Of a stretch of DNA of 64,000 nucleotides, positions 26,692-35,770 are shown piece after piece. Location: positions 186,001-250,000 of the forward strand of contig CAWAYH010000002.1 in the NCBI GenBank assembly GCA_963786195.1, in the 5' to 3' direction. A model generated the notes under the pieces. The model was given only the letters and a program-made list of their open reading frames with translations. It searched no databases and was not told the DNA's origin. The DNA is from CAWAYH01 sp963786195. GTDB lineage: Bacteria > Acidobacteriota > Vicinamibacteria > Vicinamibacterales > 2-12-FULL-66-21. Each line of letters starts with the position of its first letter. The stretch's first letter is position 1. The position numbers and the translations under genes are program-made.

Positions 26692-26778
26692 ACGGGAAAA
26701 GGGAAAAGGGACAAGGATTTTTCCTTGTCCCTTTTTCTTTTCATCCTTGTCCCTTGTCCGCTTGTCCCTTGTCCCTTT
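26692..26778. repeat. Heptamer arrays GGGAAAA/GGGACAA facing their inverted copies
   Basis: The left arm has two GGGAAAA units and one GGGACAA ending in GGA; the right arm has CCTTGTCCC, then several TTGTCCC units out to 26778. The two arms are inverted relative to each other and touch, forming the hairpin annotated separately. They use the same units as the arrays at 50997 and 51615. Confidence 0.8.
26705..26736. terminator. Bidirectional intrinsic terminator between RRM and ABC ATPase genes
   Basis: A 13-bp perfect stem, AAAGGGACAAGGA (26705-26717) with TCCTTGTCCCTTT (26722-26734), loop TTTT, followed by a T tract on the plus strand and the equivalent A tract on the left. The neighbouring genes converge on it. 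Confidence 0.75.
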
Positions 26779-27525
26779 CTATTCGTCGACCACCCAACCG
26801 TCGCGCAGCTGGATGATGCGGCTGCCGTACGACGCGTTGGTTTCCGAGTGCGTCACCTGGATGATCGTCGTGCCCCCCTCGTTCAGCTTTCTGAACAGCT
26901 CCATGATCTCCTTGCCCTGACTGGTGTGCAGGTTGCCCGTCGGCTCGTCGGCGAGGATCACTTTCGGATTCGAGATCACCGCGCGCGCGACCGCCACCAG
27001 CTGCTGCTGTCCGCCCGAGAGCTGATTCGGGTACAGGTCCTTCTTCCCGACGATCGCGAACTTGTCGAGGATGTCGCAGACCATGCTCTCGCGCTCGGAC
27101 TTCTTGATGTCGCGATAGGAGAGCGGGATGTCGAGGTTCTCGTACACCGTGAGGTGATCGAGCAGGTGGTAGCTCTGGAACACGAAGCCGATGTTCTGCT
27201 TGTGGAGCCTCGCCCGCTCTTTCGCACCGAGCTTGTGGACCGGCTGATCGAGAAAGTAGTACTCGCCGGTCCACGCGCTGTCGTGCATCCCGATGATGTG
27301 CAGGAGCGTCGACTTGCCGGCGCCGGACGGCCCCATGATCGAGATGAACTCTCCCTCCTTGACGTCGAGGTTGATGCGCCGCAGCACGTAGGTCCGGCTC
27401 GTCCCGTGCGCGTACGATTTCTCGAGGTTGCGGACGGCGATGAGCGCATTCGGCGCCAGGGACGGCTCGGCCCCAATGGGGTCGACCTGCGGGGCCGGTT
27501 GCGTGGATCGGGAGAAGAATGCCAT
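26779..27525 (-). CDS. ABC transporter ATP-binding protein (MacB/LolD-like)
   Basis: 248 residues, intact. Walker A is GPSGAGKS, the Q-loop is in NIGFVFQSYHLLDHLT, the signature is LSGGQQQL, Walker B is PKVILADEPTGNLHT and the H-loop is VTHSE. GKEIMELFRKLNEGGTT is typical of the LolD/MacB/FtsE family, which drives MacB-type (FtsX-fold) permeases rather than solute channels. An N-terminal 30-residue extension precedes the core. The ADOP permease at 27686-30091 lies directly upstream on the same strand (160 nt away) and lacks its own ATPase domain, so this is its probable motor. This differs from most ADOPs, which are orphans. Confidence 0.9.
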   Translation of the reverse strand: MAFFSRSTQPAPQVDPIGAEPSLAPNALIAVRNLEKSYAHGTSRTYVLRRINLDVKEGEFISIMGPSGAGKSTLLHIIGMHDSAWTGEYYFLDQPVHKLGAKERARLHKQNIGFVFQSYHLLDHLTVYENLDIPLSYRDIKKSERESMVCDILDKFAIVGKKDLYPNQLSGGQQQLVAVARAVISNPKVILADEPTGNLHTSQGKEIMELFRKLNEGGTTIIQVTHSETNASYGSRIIQLRDGWVVDE

Positions 27526-27622
27526 TGAACGCGAACCTTTCCTGGTTGTTGGTCGTTCCGTCGGGTTAGACGGGCTTGCACGAGCAACGGTTTCTCAATT
27601 ATACGGCGCGCGCCGCATCCTT

Positions 27623-27682
27623 GGCACCTTAGCACCTTCAGCACCTCCAGCACCTTAGCACCTTCAGCACCTTCAGCCCCTT
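27623..27682. repeat. Tandem 8-9-nt repeat AGCACCTT(C/A)
   Basis: Seven imperfect units of the type GCACCTTCA or GCACCTTA between the ADOP permease stop and the ABC ATPase. A shorter relative (CACCTCCAGCACCTTCAGCC) occurs at 38416-38436, after the LytTR gene. The 26-nt stretch nearest the ATPase start carries no obvious repeat. Confidence 0.8.
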
Positions 27683-27685
27683 GGT

Positions 27686-30091
27686 TCATTCAGCCCTGAG
27701 CGCGACCATCGGATCGACGCCGGCCGCCCGATGGGCCGGCACGATGCAGGCGACGGCCGCGGCCATCAACAGCAGGGCTGTCATCGCTGCGAACGTCAGC
27801 GGATCGGCCGGCGTGACGCCAAACAGGAGCGATCGGATGCTCAGGCTCATGAGCGCGGACGCCACGAGCCCGATGCCGGTCCCGATCGCGGCCAGCCGCA
27901 ACCCGTCCCCCACGATCAGCGTAAACACGTCTCGTCGTCCCGCGCCGAGCGCCATGCGGACGCCAATCTCTGGCGTTCGCAGCGCGACAGCGTATGCCAT
28001 CACGCCGTAGATGCCGACCGCCGCGAGCGCCAGTGCGAGCACGGCGAACGCGCCCGTGAGCAGCGCGAAGAAGCGCGGCGCGCCGATCGAGTCGGCCACT
28101 ACTTCCGACATCGGTGCGACGCTCGACACGGGCACGTTGGGATCGACGTCGCGCACGGCTTGACGGAGCGTCCCAATCATGTGTTCCGGCGTGCCGGCCG
28201 TTTTCAGCACGACGTTGGTTCCCAGTTCGGTGAACTGCCAGTAGGGCAGGTAGATCTCGTTGCGGCTCTCGCCGCGCGCGCCGCGCATCTTCACCTCGCC
28301 CGCGATCCCGACGACCGTGAACCAGGGCGCGTCGGCGTCGGTACTGAAGCGCACGCGTCGACCGAGCGCGCTCTCCCCCGGCCACAGGCGCCGCGCCGCA
28401 ACCTCGCTGACGATCGCCGCCGGCGCGGCTTCGCGCGGTTCGAATCCGCGTCCCTCGACGATCGGAATGCTCATCGCTTTGAAGTAACCGGGGCTGATCA
28501 GGCGGTACCAGATGGCGATGGACTCAGCGTCGTTGCGCGGAAGCGGCCGACCCTCGACGAGGATCGTCATATCGCTGTCGCCGCCAAGCGGGAGGATCGA
28601 TGACAACGAGGCTGTTTCGACACCCGGCAGCGCCGACACGCGCGCGAGGAGTCGATCGTAGAACGCGCTCTGCTGCTCGGCCGTCTGGTAGGCGACGCGC
28701 GGCGGAAGGACGGCCCCGACCAGCACGCGCGACGGGTCGAATCCCAGATCGAACGTCTGCAGCTTCAGGAACGTGCGCAGCAGCAGGCCGCTCCCGATGA
28801 GCAGCACCAGGGCGATCGCGACCTCCAGCACAATCAGCGCGCGCCGCACCCGGTGCCCCGAGTTTCCCGTCATCCCTTTGCCGCCGTCCTTCAATCCCGG
28901 CGTGACGTCCGCCCGCGAAGACTGCAACGCCGGCACGACCCCGAACGTCACGCCCGTGAGCAGCGTCAGCCCGATCGCGAACGCCAGCACGGTGGCATCG
29001 AGGCCGATCTCGTCTACCCGCGGGGCTCCCGCCGGCGCGAGGGCGACCAGCGCGTCGACGCCCCACGCCCCCAGCAGCAGCCCGAGACCACCGCCGATCG
29101 CCGAGAGCAGCACGCTCTCCGTCAGCAGCTGGCGGACGACACGCCGGCGGCGCGCCCCGAGCGCCATCCGGACGGCCATCTCGCGCGCGCGTCCCGACGC
29201 TCGCGCCAGCAGCAGGTTCGCGATGTTCGCGCACGCGATCAGCAGGACGAACGCCACGGCGCCGAGGAGCACGAGCAGGCTCCGCTCGATGTTGCCGACG
29301 ATCTGCTCGCGCAGCGTCACGAGGTTGATCCCGGTGTCGACATTGACGTCCGGATGGAGCACGGCCAGTTGCTTCGCGAGCAGGTCGGCTGACGACTGAG
29401 CCTGCGGCAGGGTGAGGTCGGGCCGCAGGCGCGCGACGATTCTGAGCACGACGGCGCCGCGCGATGGGTTCGCGACCGCCAGCCGCCGCGGCCGCCAGGC
29501 TTCCGCGGTGCTGATCACGGCGGGACGGAAACCCGCAGGCATGACGCCGATGACTTCATGTGATTCGCCGCCCAGGATCATGGTCCGCCCGACCGCCGCC
29601 GGATCCCCGCCAAAGCGCCGCTGCCAGAGCGCATGGCTGAGCACGACGACCCGCGGGCCGTTCGGGATGTCCTCTTCCTGCCGGAACGCGCGGCCGAGCG
29701 CCGGCGCCACGCCGAGCACCTCGAAGTACTGCCGGGTGACCTGTTCACCCACCAGCGGTTCCGCGTCACCCATTCCGGTGAGCGTGGGCTGCCAGCCCTG
29801 GACGGCCGCCAATCCGCTGAAGAGTCCGCTGCCGCCCCAGTCCACGAAGTTGCCGGGGGTCGCCCACTCCGTCGCCGGTCCGCCGCGCGCCCGCATGTCC
29901 TGATACACCATGACCAGACGGTCGGGTTGCGGATAGGGCAGCGGCCTGATCAGCAACGCGTTGACGACGCTGAAGATAGCGGTGTTCGCGCCGATCCCGA
30001 GCGCGATGGTGAGCACGGCCACGAGCGAAAAACCTGGCGACCGGACGAGCATGCGGGCACCGTAGCGGAGGTCCTGCATGAGGGTGTGCAT
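27686..30091 (-). CDS. ADOP-type MacB/FtsX permease (acidobacterial duplicated orphan permease)
   Basis: 801 residues, intact. It has an N-terminal TM, a MacB-type periplasmic domain, three TMs, a second periplasmic domain and three TMs. Diagnostic pieces are LTIALGIGANTAIFSVVNAL (first TM), ARASGRAREMAVRMALGARR, ALVALAPAGAPRVDEIGLD, IYGVMAYAVALRTPEIGVRM then ALGAGRRDVF, and the ending AHRAAGVDPMVALRAE. It couples a distant or adjacent ATPase to mechanical work in the envelope; most ADOPs have no ATPase gene nearby, but one lies downstream here. Cargo unknown. It is a paralogue of 48565-50985. Confidence 0.92.
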   Translation of the reverse strand: MHTLMQDLRYGARMLVRSPGFSLVAVLTIALGIGANTAIFSVVNALLIRPLPYPQPDRLVMVYQDMRARGGPATEWATPGNFVDWGGSGLFSGLAAVQGWQPTLTGMGDAEPLVGEQVTRQYFEVLGVAPALGRAFRQEEDIPNGPRVVVLSHALWQRRFGGDPAAVGRTMILGGESHEVIGVMPAGFRPAVISTAEAWRPRRLAVANPSRGAVVLRIVARLRPDLTLPQAQSSADLLAKQLAVLHPDVNVDTGINLVTLREQIVGNIERSLLVLLGAVAFVLLIACANIANLLLARASGRAREMAVRMALGARRRRVVRQLLTESVLLSAIGGGLGLLLGAWGVDALVALAPAGAPRVDEIGLDATVLAFAIGLTLLTGVTFGVVPALQSSRADVTPGLKDGGKGMTGNSGHRVRRALIVLEVAIALVLLIGSGLLLRTFLKLQTFDLGFDPSRVLVGAVLPPRVAYQTAEQQSAFYDRLLARVSALPGVETASLSSILPLGGDSDMTILVEGRPLPRNDAESIAIWYRLISPGYFKAMSIPIVEGRGFEPREAAPAAIVSEVAARRLWPGESALGRRVRFSTDADAPWFTVVGIAGEVKMRGARGESRNEIYLPYWQFTELGTNVVLKTAGTPEHMIGTLRQAVRDVDPNVPVSSVAPMSEVVADSIGAPRFFALLTGAFAVLALALAAVGIYGVMAYAVALRTPEIGVRMALGAGRRDVFTLIVGDGLRLAAIGTGIGLVASALMSLSIRSLLFGVTPADPLTFAAMTALLLMAAAVACIVPAHRAAGVDPMVALRAE

Positions 30092-30493
30092 CAGCGACTC
30101 CTCTGGCTGCCCGGCTTCGGTCGAGCCCGTTGTCGAAACTGGAGATCACGAGCTGCGAGCCAGGATCGTGCCTGCGACGACCATGACCAGGAAGGTATTG
30201 TGGATCAGCGGGTTAAGATGAGGGAGGGCGCCGGGAGCGGGCGGCGTTCTGTTCAGAGCCGAACAACGCACGTCCCAGCGGTGGACAGGCGGGCAGTGGG
30301 CGCCGGGGCCAAGGCTGTGGCGACAAGGGGGAGAACTCGCCGCTCGCTCAGCGCCTGGCCCCTGCGAATCAAACCTCACGGCTTGTCTGCGCCGGATCTA
30401 ATATAGAGACTATTCCCGGGCCAGATCCTGACGGTTTCCTTCGGCTTTGTTGAAACCCGCTGGAAACTACTCCGTGCCACGGGGGCCGCTATC
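30092..30493. promoter_or_regulatory. Divergent spacer between ADOP permease and wHTH-FHA regulator
   Basis: 402 nt without a convincing gene. CTAATATAGAGACTATT around 30398-30414 gives AT-rich -10 candidates on both strands (TATAGA forward, TATATT reverse). A small inverted repeat TGTTC-agagcc-GAACA lies near 30250-30265. No tandem repeats. Confidence 0.35.
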
Positions 30494-31159
30494 GTGCAGG
30501 TACGTTTCGCCGACTACCACCTCGATACCGAGGCGCGACAGCTGTACCAGGGCGCGCGCGAAGTGCATCTGTCCCCGAAGGCCTTCGAGCTCCTGAAGGT
30601 CCTGGTGGAGAACCGTCCCCGGGCCCTGGCGAAGAACGAGCTGCTGGAGCGCGTCTGGCCGGGGGTGTTCGTCTCGGACGCCAGCCTTGCCCGAAGCGTC
30701 AGCGAGATCCGGGACGCGATCGACGATCATTCCCGCACCGAGGGATTCCTGCGGACGGTGCACGGTTTCGGCTACGCGTTCGCGACGGCGGGTGTGGTGG
30801 ATACGCAGACCGCCGCCGTGCCAGCGGACGGTCCCGTCTGCTGGTTCATCGGCCGGAATCTCGAGTTCCGGATGTTCGACGGCGAGCACATCGTGGGTCG
30901 CGAGCCGGGAGTCCCCATCAGGCTGGATTCACCGAAGGTGTCGCGCAGTCACGCCCGCGTCGTCGTCACCGGACGCGAAGCGTCGATCGAGGATCTCGGC
31001 AGCAAGAACGGCACGTTCGTTCGCGGCACCCGCATCGAAGCGCTGACGTCGTTGAGCCACGGCGACGAGATCCAGATCGGTCCCATCAGGCTCGTGTTTC
31101 GAGTCGTCGACGGTCCGGGCTCGACGGAAACGGAAGTCTGGGGCCGCGACTCCGTCTGA
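30494..31159 (+). CDS. OmpR-type winged-helix and FHA-domain regulator
   Basis: 221 residues, intact, starting GTG 30494. Residues 1-100 are an OmpR/PhoB C-terminal wHTH (VRFADYHLDTEARQLYQG, HLSPKAFELLKVLVENRPRA, ELLERVWPGVFVSDASLARS, RTVHGFGYAF). Residues 115-210 are an FHA domain (GEHIVGREPGVPIRLDSPKV, SRSHARVVV, IEDLGSKNGTFVRGTRI). There is no receiver domain, so it is not a two-component regulator; phosphothreonine binding by the FHA domain suggests regulation by a Ser/Thr kinase such as the one at 45867. It is probably cytoplasmic. Target promoters are unknown, though the divergent ADOP spacer is a candidate. Confidence 0.88.
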   Translation: MQVRFADYHLDTEARQLYQGAREVHLSPKAFELLKVLVENRPRALAKNELLERVWPGVFVSDASLARSVSEIRDAIDDHSRTEGFLRTVHGFGYAFATAGVVDTQTAAVPADGPVCWFIGRNLEFRMFDGEHIVGREPGVPIRLDSPKVSRSHARVVVTGREASIEDLGSKNGTFVRGTRIEALTSLSHGDEIQIGPIRLVFRVVDGPGSTETEVWGRDSV

Positions 31160-31174
31160 GCCAGTCCAGCCTTT

Positions 31175-31754
31175 CTATCTGATTCGGGCGAACGAGAACT
31201 GGTGCGGGCCGCCGGAACAAGTGGCCGTTGCGGTCGCGGGAGCGCTGGCACCCGCCATGACGACCAGCGTTCCCTGCAGCGAGCCGGAGGCGAGGTCCGA
31301 GCCCTCGACCTTGACGGTGAGCATGCCGTAAACAACGAGAAACGTCGATCCCGAGAGCCGCTCGACGACCTGGGGGTACGGCTTCGAGTGGTAGTAGTAG
31401 TTGTAGTACGTGTCAAACGGGCTCAACAGGGTGGCAACGAACGTGTCGTCGACGATGCGTCCGGAGAAACTGCTGCCGACCCCGGACGAGTTGAGCGCGA
31501 ACTCCGCCCCCTCCAGCTTGACGGTAGCGCGCGGGCCGTCGTCCCCCGTCACGAGCGCGGTGTAGTTCCTCAGTTTCAGATCGTCGGGCAGCGTACCTGA
31601 AGAGCAGACCGCGTTGATCGTCACGCGATAGTTGCCGGCGACACTCTGATACGGCCGGTCGCGTTTCAGTCGGCGGTTTGTTGTCGCATGCCATCATCGC
31701 CGCGAGAATGGCGAGGCTGAGAATTGCCGGTGCGACGAAGCGGGCCTTCTGCAT
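31175..31754 (-). CDS. Lipoprotein, paralogue of 31877-32980 C-terminal domain (one frameshift)
   Basis: ~192 residues. The signal is MQKARFVAPAILSLAILAAM with lipid Cys in MACDNKPPTE. After a break near 31670 the mature domain reads YRVTINAVCSSGTLPDDLKL, RNYTALVTGDDGPRATVKLE, SFSGRIVDDTFVATLLSP, YYNYYYHSKPYPQVVERLSG and the closing CSGGPHQFSFARIR. The repeated YTA, SGR and HQFSFARI landmarks are shared with the neighbour. The domain is probably a beta barrel or sandwich anchored in a membrane. No enzymatic motif is seen. Its 5' leader also resembles that of the neighbour. Confidence 0.72.
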
Positions 31755-31876
31755 TGTGTCCTTAACTCCGACCAATCGGTCGCGGAAATCCTGCGATGGT
31801 GAACCCGGTGCAGTATGCAGGGCCTGCTCGGGTGAAGTCCTGACGCTTTTCTTCCGTATTCGTGGAGTTGCGCGTC

Positions 31877-32980
31877 CTACCCAATTCGGGCGAACGAGAA
31901 CTGGTGCGTCCGCCCGAAGCATGTTGCCGACGGACGTCGCGACGCTGGGGGAGCGTCGGTTTCCACGACGTTGCCGCTGAGCGTGCCGTTCCCCAGCGCG
32001 GATCCGTCGACGGCAATCGAAAGGATGCCCGTGAGAGACAAGTACTTCGTGCCGATTCGCTCCACGACGCTGGGATAGCCGACGCCGTAGTAGTAGTAGT
32101 AGCCGCTCCACGGGTCCGCCAGGAATACCCTGACCAGATTGCCTTCGAGCCGTCCGGAAAGCCTGTTGCCCCTTCCCCCGGGATCGAGTGCGAAATCTGC
32201 GCCCTGGAGCGTGACGTCGATCCGGGGCCCTTCCTGCGAGACCACGGCCGTGTAGGTCCGACGTTTCAACTCCTCGGTCAATGCGCCGTTCTCACAGGAC
32301 GCCGCGAACGTCACCCGATACGTGCCAGCCACCTGCGTGTACGGGCGATTCGGCTTGAGCTCGAAATTGAGCGTGCCGTGGGCGTTGATGTCGATCGACT
32401 TGGTTTCGGGCTCGAAATCCTCCCTGGTGACTCGAACCCGCGTATCGCCAGCCACGCCGTAGAGACGAAAGGTTCCGCTGTCCGTGGTGGTCACTGCGAG
32501 TCCTGCGCCCGCTCCGCTCAGAACCTCGACGCGCACGTTTGAGACCGGGTAGGTTGTGGCCTCGCGGACCAGGCCCGTCAGGCGATACGTGCCCGGCGGC
32601 ATCCCGAACACCGTGCGTGTTGCGGTGGCCGTGCGATAGGTCACGCGAATCGTGGCCTCGCCGCGCGTTTTTACCGTCAGCAGGCCACCGGCGCTTATAG
32701 ACAGCACGTTCAGGTTGCTCGACCCCCAGAACGCCTCGCTCGTGAGGGTTCGCGTCGTCCCGTCCGAGAGCGTGGCGATTGCCGACAGTTGAACCGTCTG
32801 ATCGGGCGCGATGGTATCGGGACCCGTCATCTCGATTCGGGTGACAGTTTCGGCAGGCGGTGGCGGCGGGGGATTCTGGGCACCCGTCGCACCGGGGGCG
32901 GTGGGAGGCTTGTCGCATGACGCCAGCAGCCCGAGCAGCAGGAGAACAACGACGGTCGATCGTGTGGGTCGAACCTGCAT
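31877..32980 (-). CDS. Lipoprotein with Ig-like and carboxypeptidase-regulatory-like domains
   Basis: 367 residues from ATG 32980: signal MQVRPTRSTVVVLLLLGLLA with lipid Cys in ASCDKPP, a Pro tract (NPPPPPPAE), a BIG2-like Ig domain (~45-125: VTRIEMTGPDTIAPDQTVQL, LTSEAFWGSSNLNVLSIS), a carboxypeptidase-regulatory-like domain (~130-195: YRLTGLVREATTYPVSNVRV, TTDSGTFRLYGVAGDTRV) and the C-terminal ~170-residue domain ending CFGRTHQFSFARIG. The last domain is shared with 31175-31754. It is predicted to be a surface or periplasmic protein. Function unknown. Confidence 0.75.
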   Translation of the reverse strand: MQVRPTRSTVVVLLLLGLLASCDKPPTAPGATGAQNPPPPPPAETVTRIEMTGPDTIAPDQTVQLSAIATLSDGTTRTLTSEAFWGSSNLNVLSISAGGLLTVKTRGEATIRVTYRTATATRTVFGMPPGTYRLTGLVREATTYPVSNVRVEVLSGAGAGLAVTTTDSGTFRLYGVAGDTRVRVTREDFEPETKSIDINAHGTLNFELKPNRPYTQVAGTYRVTFAASCENGALTEELKRRTYTAVVSQEGPRIDVTLQGADFALDPGGRGNRLSGRLEGNLVRVFLADPWSGYYYYYGVGYPSVVERIGTKYLSLTGILSIAVDGSALGNGTLSGNVVETDAPPASRRPSATCFGRTHQFSFARIG

Positions 32981-33204
32981 GATCCTCAAACCTCGACAAG
33001 GCACTCGCGGGGAATCCGCGACGGCTACCCAGGCAATATGCAGGGCCGCTCGCGTGATGTCCTGACCGATTCCTTCTGAATTCTTGACGTTACGGCCAGA
33101 AGCGACCTCGAGCGGGGGCGAGGGTGTACACTGGTTCGAGCTGCCGGTGCCGGGCACCGTTCTTGAAGCCGCCAAGGGGCGGCCGTCGTCCTAAGCAACA
33201 GCTA

Positions 33205-33777
33205 ATGACGTTTTCGGTGCTTCTCCTGTCGTCTCTCCTCGCCGGGGCGTCCCCCCAGCAGAGCAGCGCGTCACCTCCTGCGGACGCAGCGACCGCCCAG
33301 CCGGCGGCCCAGACGCCCACGACAGCGGTCCGCGTCGATCCCGACGAGCTGCCGATCTCGCTGAAACGCATCCAGCGCGCGTTGTCGCGGCCGCCCGTGG
33401 TGCGGATCCGCGAACCGGAGATGCGCCAGGGCAGGCCGCTTTATCGCGTGGATGTCGAAGCCGAGAAGATCGACATCGTCGAGCTGCTGGGGAAGGACTC
33501 CCTGCGGGGGCAGGCGTCGTACGGCGGCATGACCCATTCGGAGTTCCTGGACCTGGTCACGCCGAAGGACGTCCAGGGCTACGCCGCGTTCTCGAACAAG
33601 CAGGGCCTCGTCGTCGCGGCGACGTCAATCGCCCTTCAGTGGGCCGTGCTGAAGGCGATCGACGAATTCAAGAAGGCGAAAGATGCGCGCGAGCGCGAAG
33701 ACGCGCGGAAGGAAGTTCAGGAAGCGCTCGAGGCGCTCCGCAAGGCCCGCAAGGCTGCCGGACTCCCGGACAAGTAG
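33205..33777 (+). CDS. Secreted hypothetical protein with C-terminal coiled coil
   Basis: 190 residues. I chose ATG 33205 because it starts a signal peptide (MTFSVLLLSSLLAGASPQQS) and because a TACACT -10 candidate at 33127 lies inside any longer reading. A low-complexity Ala/Pro/Gln linker follows, then LPISLKRIQRALSRPPVVRI, RQGRPLYRVDVEAEK, GGMTHSEFLDLVTPKDVQGY, a hydrophobic stretch (LVVAATSIALQWAVLKAIDE) and a charged helix KAKDAREREDARKEVQEALE. The C-terminal helix could be a coiled coil. The family is not recognised. Confidence 0.65.
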   Translation: MTFSVLLLSSLLAGASPQQSSASPPADAATAQPAAQTPTTAVRVDPDELPISLKRIQRALSRPPVVRIREPEMRQGRPLYRVDVEAEKIDIVELLGKDSLRGQASYGGMTHSEFLDLVTPKDVQGYAAFSNKQGLVVAATSIALQWAVLKAIDEFKKAKDAREREDARKEVQEALEALRKARKAAGLPDK

Positions 33778-33779
33778 GC

Positions 33780-35259
33780 TCAGTGCTCCGGCCGGCGCGA
33801 GCTGTGCGTCGGCTTCAGGAAGCCTTCGATCTCTTCGATCGTTCGGGGCACGCCGGCAGACAGCCTCTCGAGACCGGTCTCGGTCAAGAGAAACGAATCT
33901 TCGATTCGCACTCCGACGTTCTTGTATTTCTCCACCATCGGACGGATCTTCTCGATGAAGGCGAGGTTCTCGGCGGTCCTGGGCAGATCCGCCAGCGCGG
34001 CCTCGCGAATGTAGATCCCCGGTTCGATCACGAAGGTCATGCCGGGCGCGAGCGGCCGCCGCGTGCCGACGTCGTGCACGTCCAGGCCGATCCAGTGCGT
34101 CACGCCGTGGGTCGCCCAGATCTTGAACTGCTGGCCCTTCGGCTCGACGACGAGGCCCAGCTTCACCAGGCCGGCGCGCATGACGTCGTCGCACGCGGTC
34201 TGAATGTCGTTGGGCCGGTTGCCGGCCTTCGCGGCCTTGATTCCGGCTTCCTGCGCGGCCAGGACGATCTCGTAGATGTCGCGCTGCTCGCGTGTGAAGG
34301 TCCCGCTGACCGGGTAGGTTCGGGTGATGTCACCGGTATACCCCTGGTAGCTGGCCGGCAGCATCGACGAGCAGCAGATCGCCCGGCTCCATCCGGCGGC
34401 TCGACTTCTGGTAGTGCAGGATCGTCGCGTTCGGCCCGCTGCCGACGATCGACGGGTAGCCCCAGCTCATCGCCCCGTTGCGCAGGTAGGTCGCTTCGAT
34501 CGCCGCTTCGACTTCGTACTCGTACTTGCCGGGAGCGGCCTCGCGCATGCCGGCCTTGTGCGCCTCGCTCGAAATCGCGACGCTCTTGCGCAGGATCTCC
34601 TGCTCGTACGGGGTCTTGATCTGCCGCAGCTCGGCGAGCGTCTGCGTGGGATCGTCGATCGTGAAACCGAAGAAGCGCTCGCGCAGGCTGCCGGCAAACT
34701 GCCGGACGGGTCCCGGCGGCGACGAGAGGTTCGCCTGTGGTTCAAGCATGACGGCGAGTCTCGCGCGGCCGGCGGTCAGCGCCGAGAAGAACTTGGCGTA
34801 CTCGGTCGGGCGATCCACCCATGGCGCGCTTCGAAAACATCGCGGCGATGAACGGCTCGAATTGCACGGGCGGTCATCACCGTGGGGATGCCGCTGTCGG
34901 CCGACGCTTCGGCCGGCGTCAGGCGAGTGTCCCACCCAGTGCTCGCGGCGCGTGTCCGCCTTCGCGGACGAAGAGGATCTCGCGTCGCGTCTCGTTGCCC
35001 GGCATGAGCACGAGGATCGGTCTCGTCCTGGTCGATGCCCGTGAGGTAGAGCAGTGTTGCTGTCCTGGCGATACTCGTAGTCGACGTCAGCCGAATACAC
35101 GCGGGTCGGAGCGCTCCAGAAGATCGCCATGGCGTCCGGTCCGAGGCGTTCCATGAGGCGCGCGCGGCGCGCCTTGAGGTCGTCCTGAAGAGGTCCCGCC
35201 TGCGCGCCAAGCGGAACGAGCACGAGGAGCAGCAGGCCGAGTATTCGTCTGTGGTGCAT
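33780..35259 (-). CDS. M24 metallopeptidase (Xaa-Pro aminopeptidase), secreted, frameshifted
   Basis: ~493 residues with a signal peptide (ILGLLLLVLVPLGAQAGP). The N-terminal prolidase-like domain has PDAMAIFWSAPTRVYSADVD. The pita-bread domain carries the dinuclear metal ligands: LLLVDAA then YTGDITRTYPVSG (two Asp), THWIGLDVHD (His), VIEPGIYI (Glu) and VRIEDSFLLTETG (Glu). Breaks occur near 35050, 35005, 34955, 34820 and 34365. It removes N-terminal residues before proline in the periplasm or outside. TACAAT lies 8 nt upstream of the ATG, a likely leaderless promoter. It converges on 33205-33777 with a 2-nt gap. Confidence 0.9.
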
Positions 35260-35267
35260 GGCCGAGA

Positions 35268-35273
35268 ATTGTA
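35268..35273 (-). promoter_or_regulatory. TACAAT -10 element, 8 nt before the M24 peptidase start
   Basis: On the minus strand TACAAT (plus-strand ATTGTA 35268-35273) is followed by 8 nt and then the ATG ending at 35259. No Shine-Dalgarno is seen. Spacing matches a leaderless or near-leaderless transcript. Confidence 0.45.
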
Positions 35274-35358
35274 CCAGAATCCGCCATTTACCGCCGGGCC
35301 GCCGGGATTCACCGGAAAGGGGCATCGCCGGGAGGCCCAGTCGACGTATGGTGTTGGC

Positions 35359-35718
35359 ATGAGCGCAGCGCGACCCGGCGGACGCGAGTCGTCACCCCGC
35401 GATCTGGTCGCGCTGGGGCTCATCATCATGGTCGTCGGCCTGGCCCTGATGTTCAGGCGCTTCGACTGCGACATCGACGTCTCGCTCACTTCTGGCCGTT
35501 CATCCTGATGGCCTTCGGTCTGGGGCGGCTGGCCGACAGCGGTGTGCCGCCGGAACGTCGGCCTGGCGCGCGTCGCTCCGGAGTCTGGCTGATCTTCGTC
35601 GGCGCCTGGGGCCTCGTCAGCGAGTTCCAGCTGGTTTGGCCTCGCCTACCGATCCTCGTGGCCACTGCTCATCGTCGGGGCCGGATCGATGATCGTGTGG
35701 GCCGCGCTGATCCGATGA
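35359..35718 (+). CDS. DUF5668/LiaI-LiaF-like small membrane protein, frameshifted
   Basis: ~118 residues. ATG 35359 starts MSAARPGGRESSPRDLV; three or four TM segments follow: ALGLIIMVVGLALMF, then FWPFILMAFGLGRLAD, then SGVWLIFVGAWGLVSEFQLF and (after a break near 35660) WPLLIVGAGSMIVWAALIR. This is the TM module found in LiaI/LiaF and DUF5668 proteins. Breaks also lie near 35470 and 35490. It is the first gene of a plus-strand run with a LiaF-like paralogue and a LytS/LytTR pair. It is probably an envelope-stress accessory, by context only. Confidence 0.68.
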
Positions 35719-35770
35719 AGGCCCCGGCGCGCTCGGAGCCCTGATGCGCGACGAATTGTGAGCCGAGACC

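Noticed and set aside
33124..33204. Longer N-terminus of the 33205-33777 protein.
   Set aside because: It would include a TACACT promoter-like box and a non-signal basic stretch ahead of a good signal peptide starting at ATG 33205.
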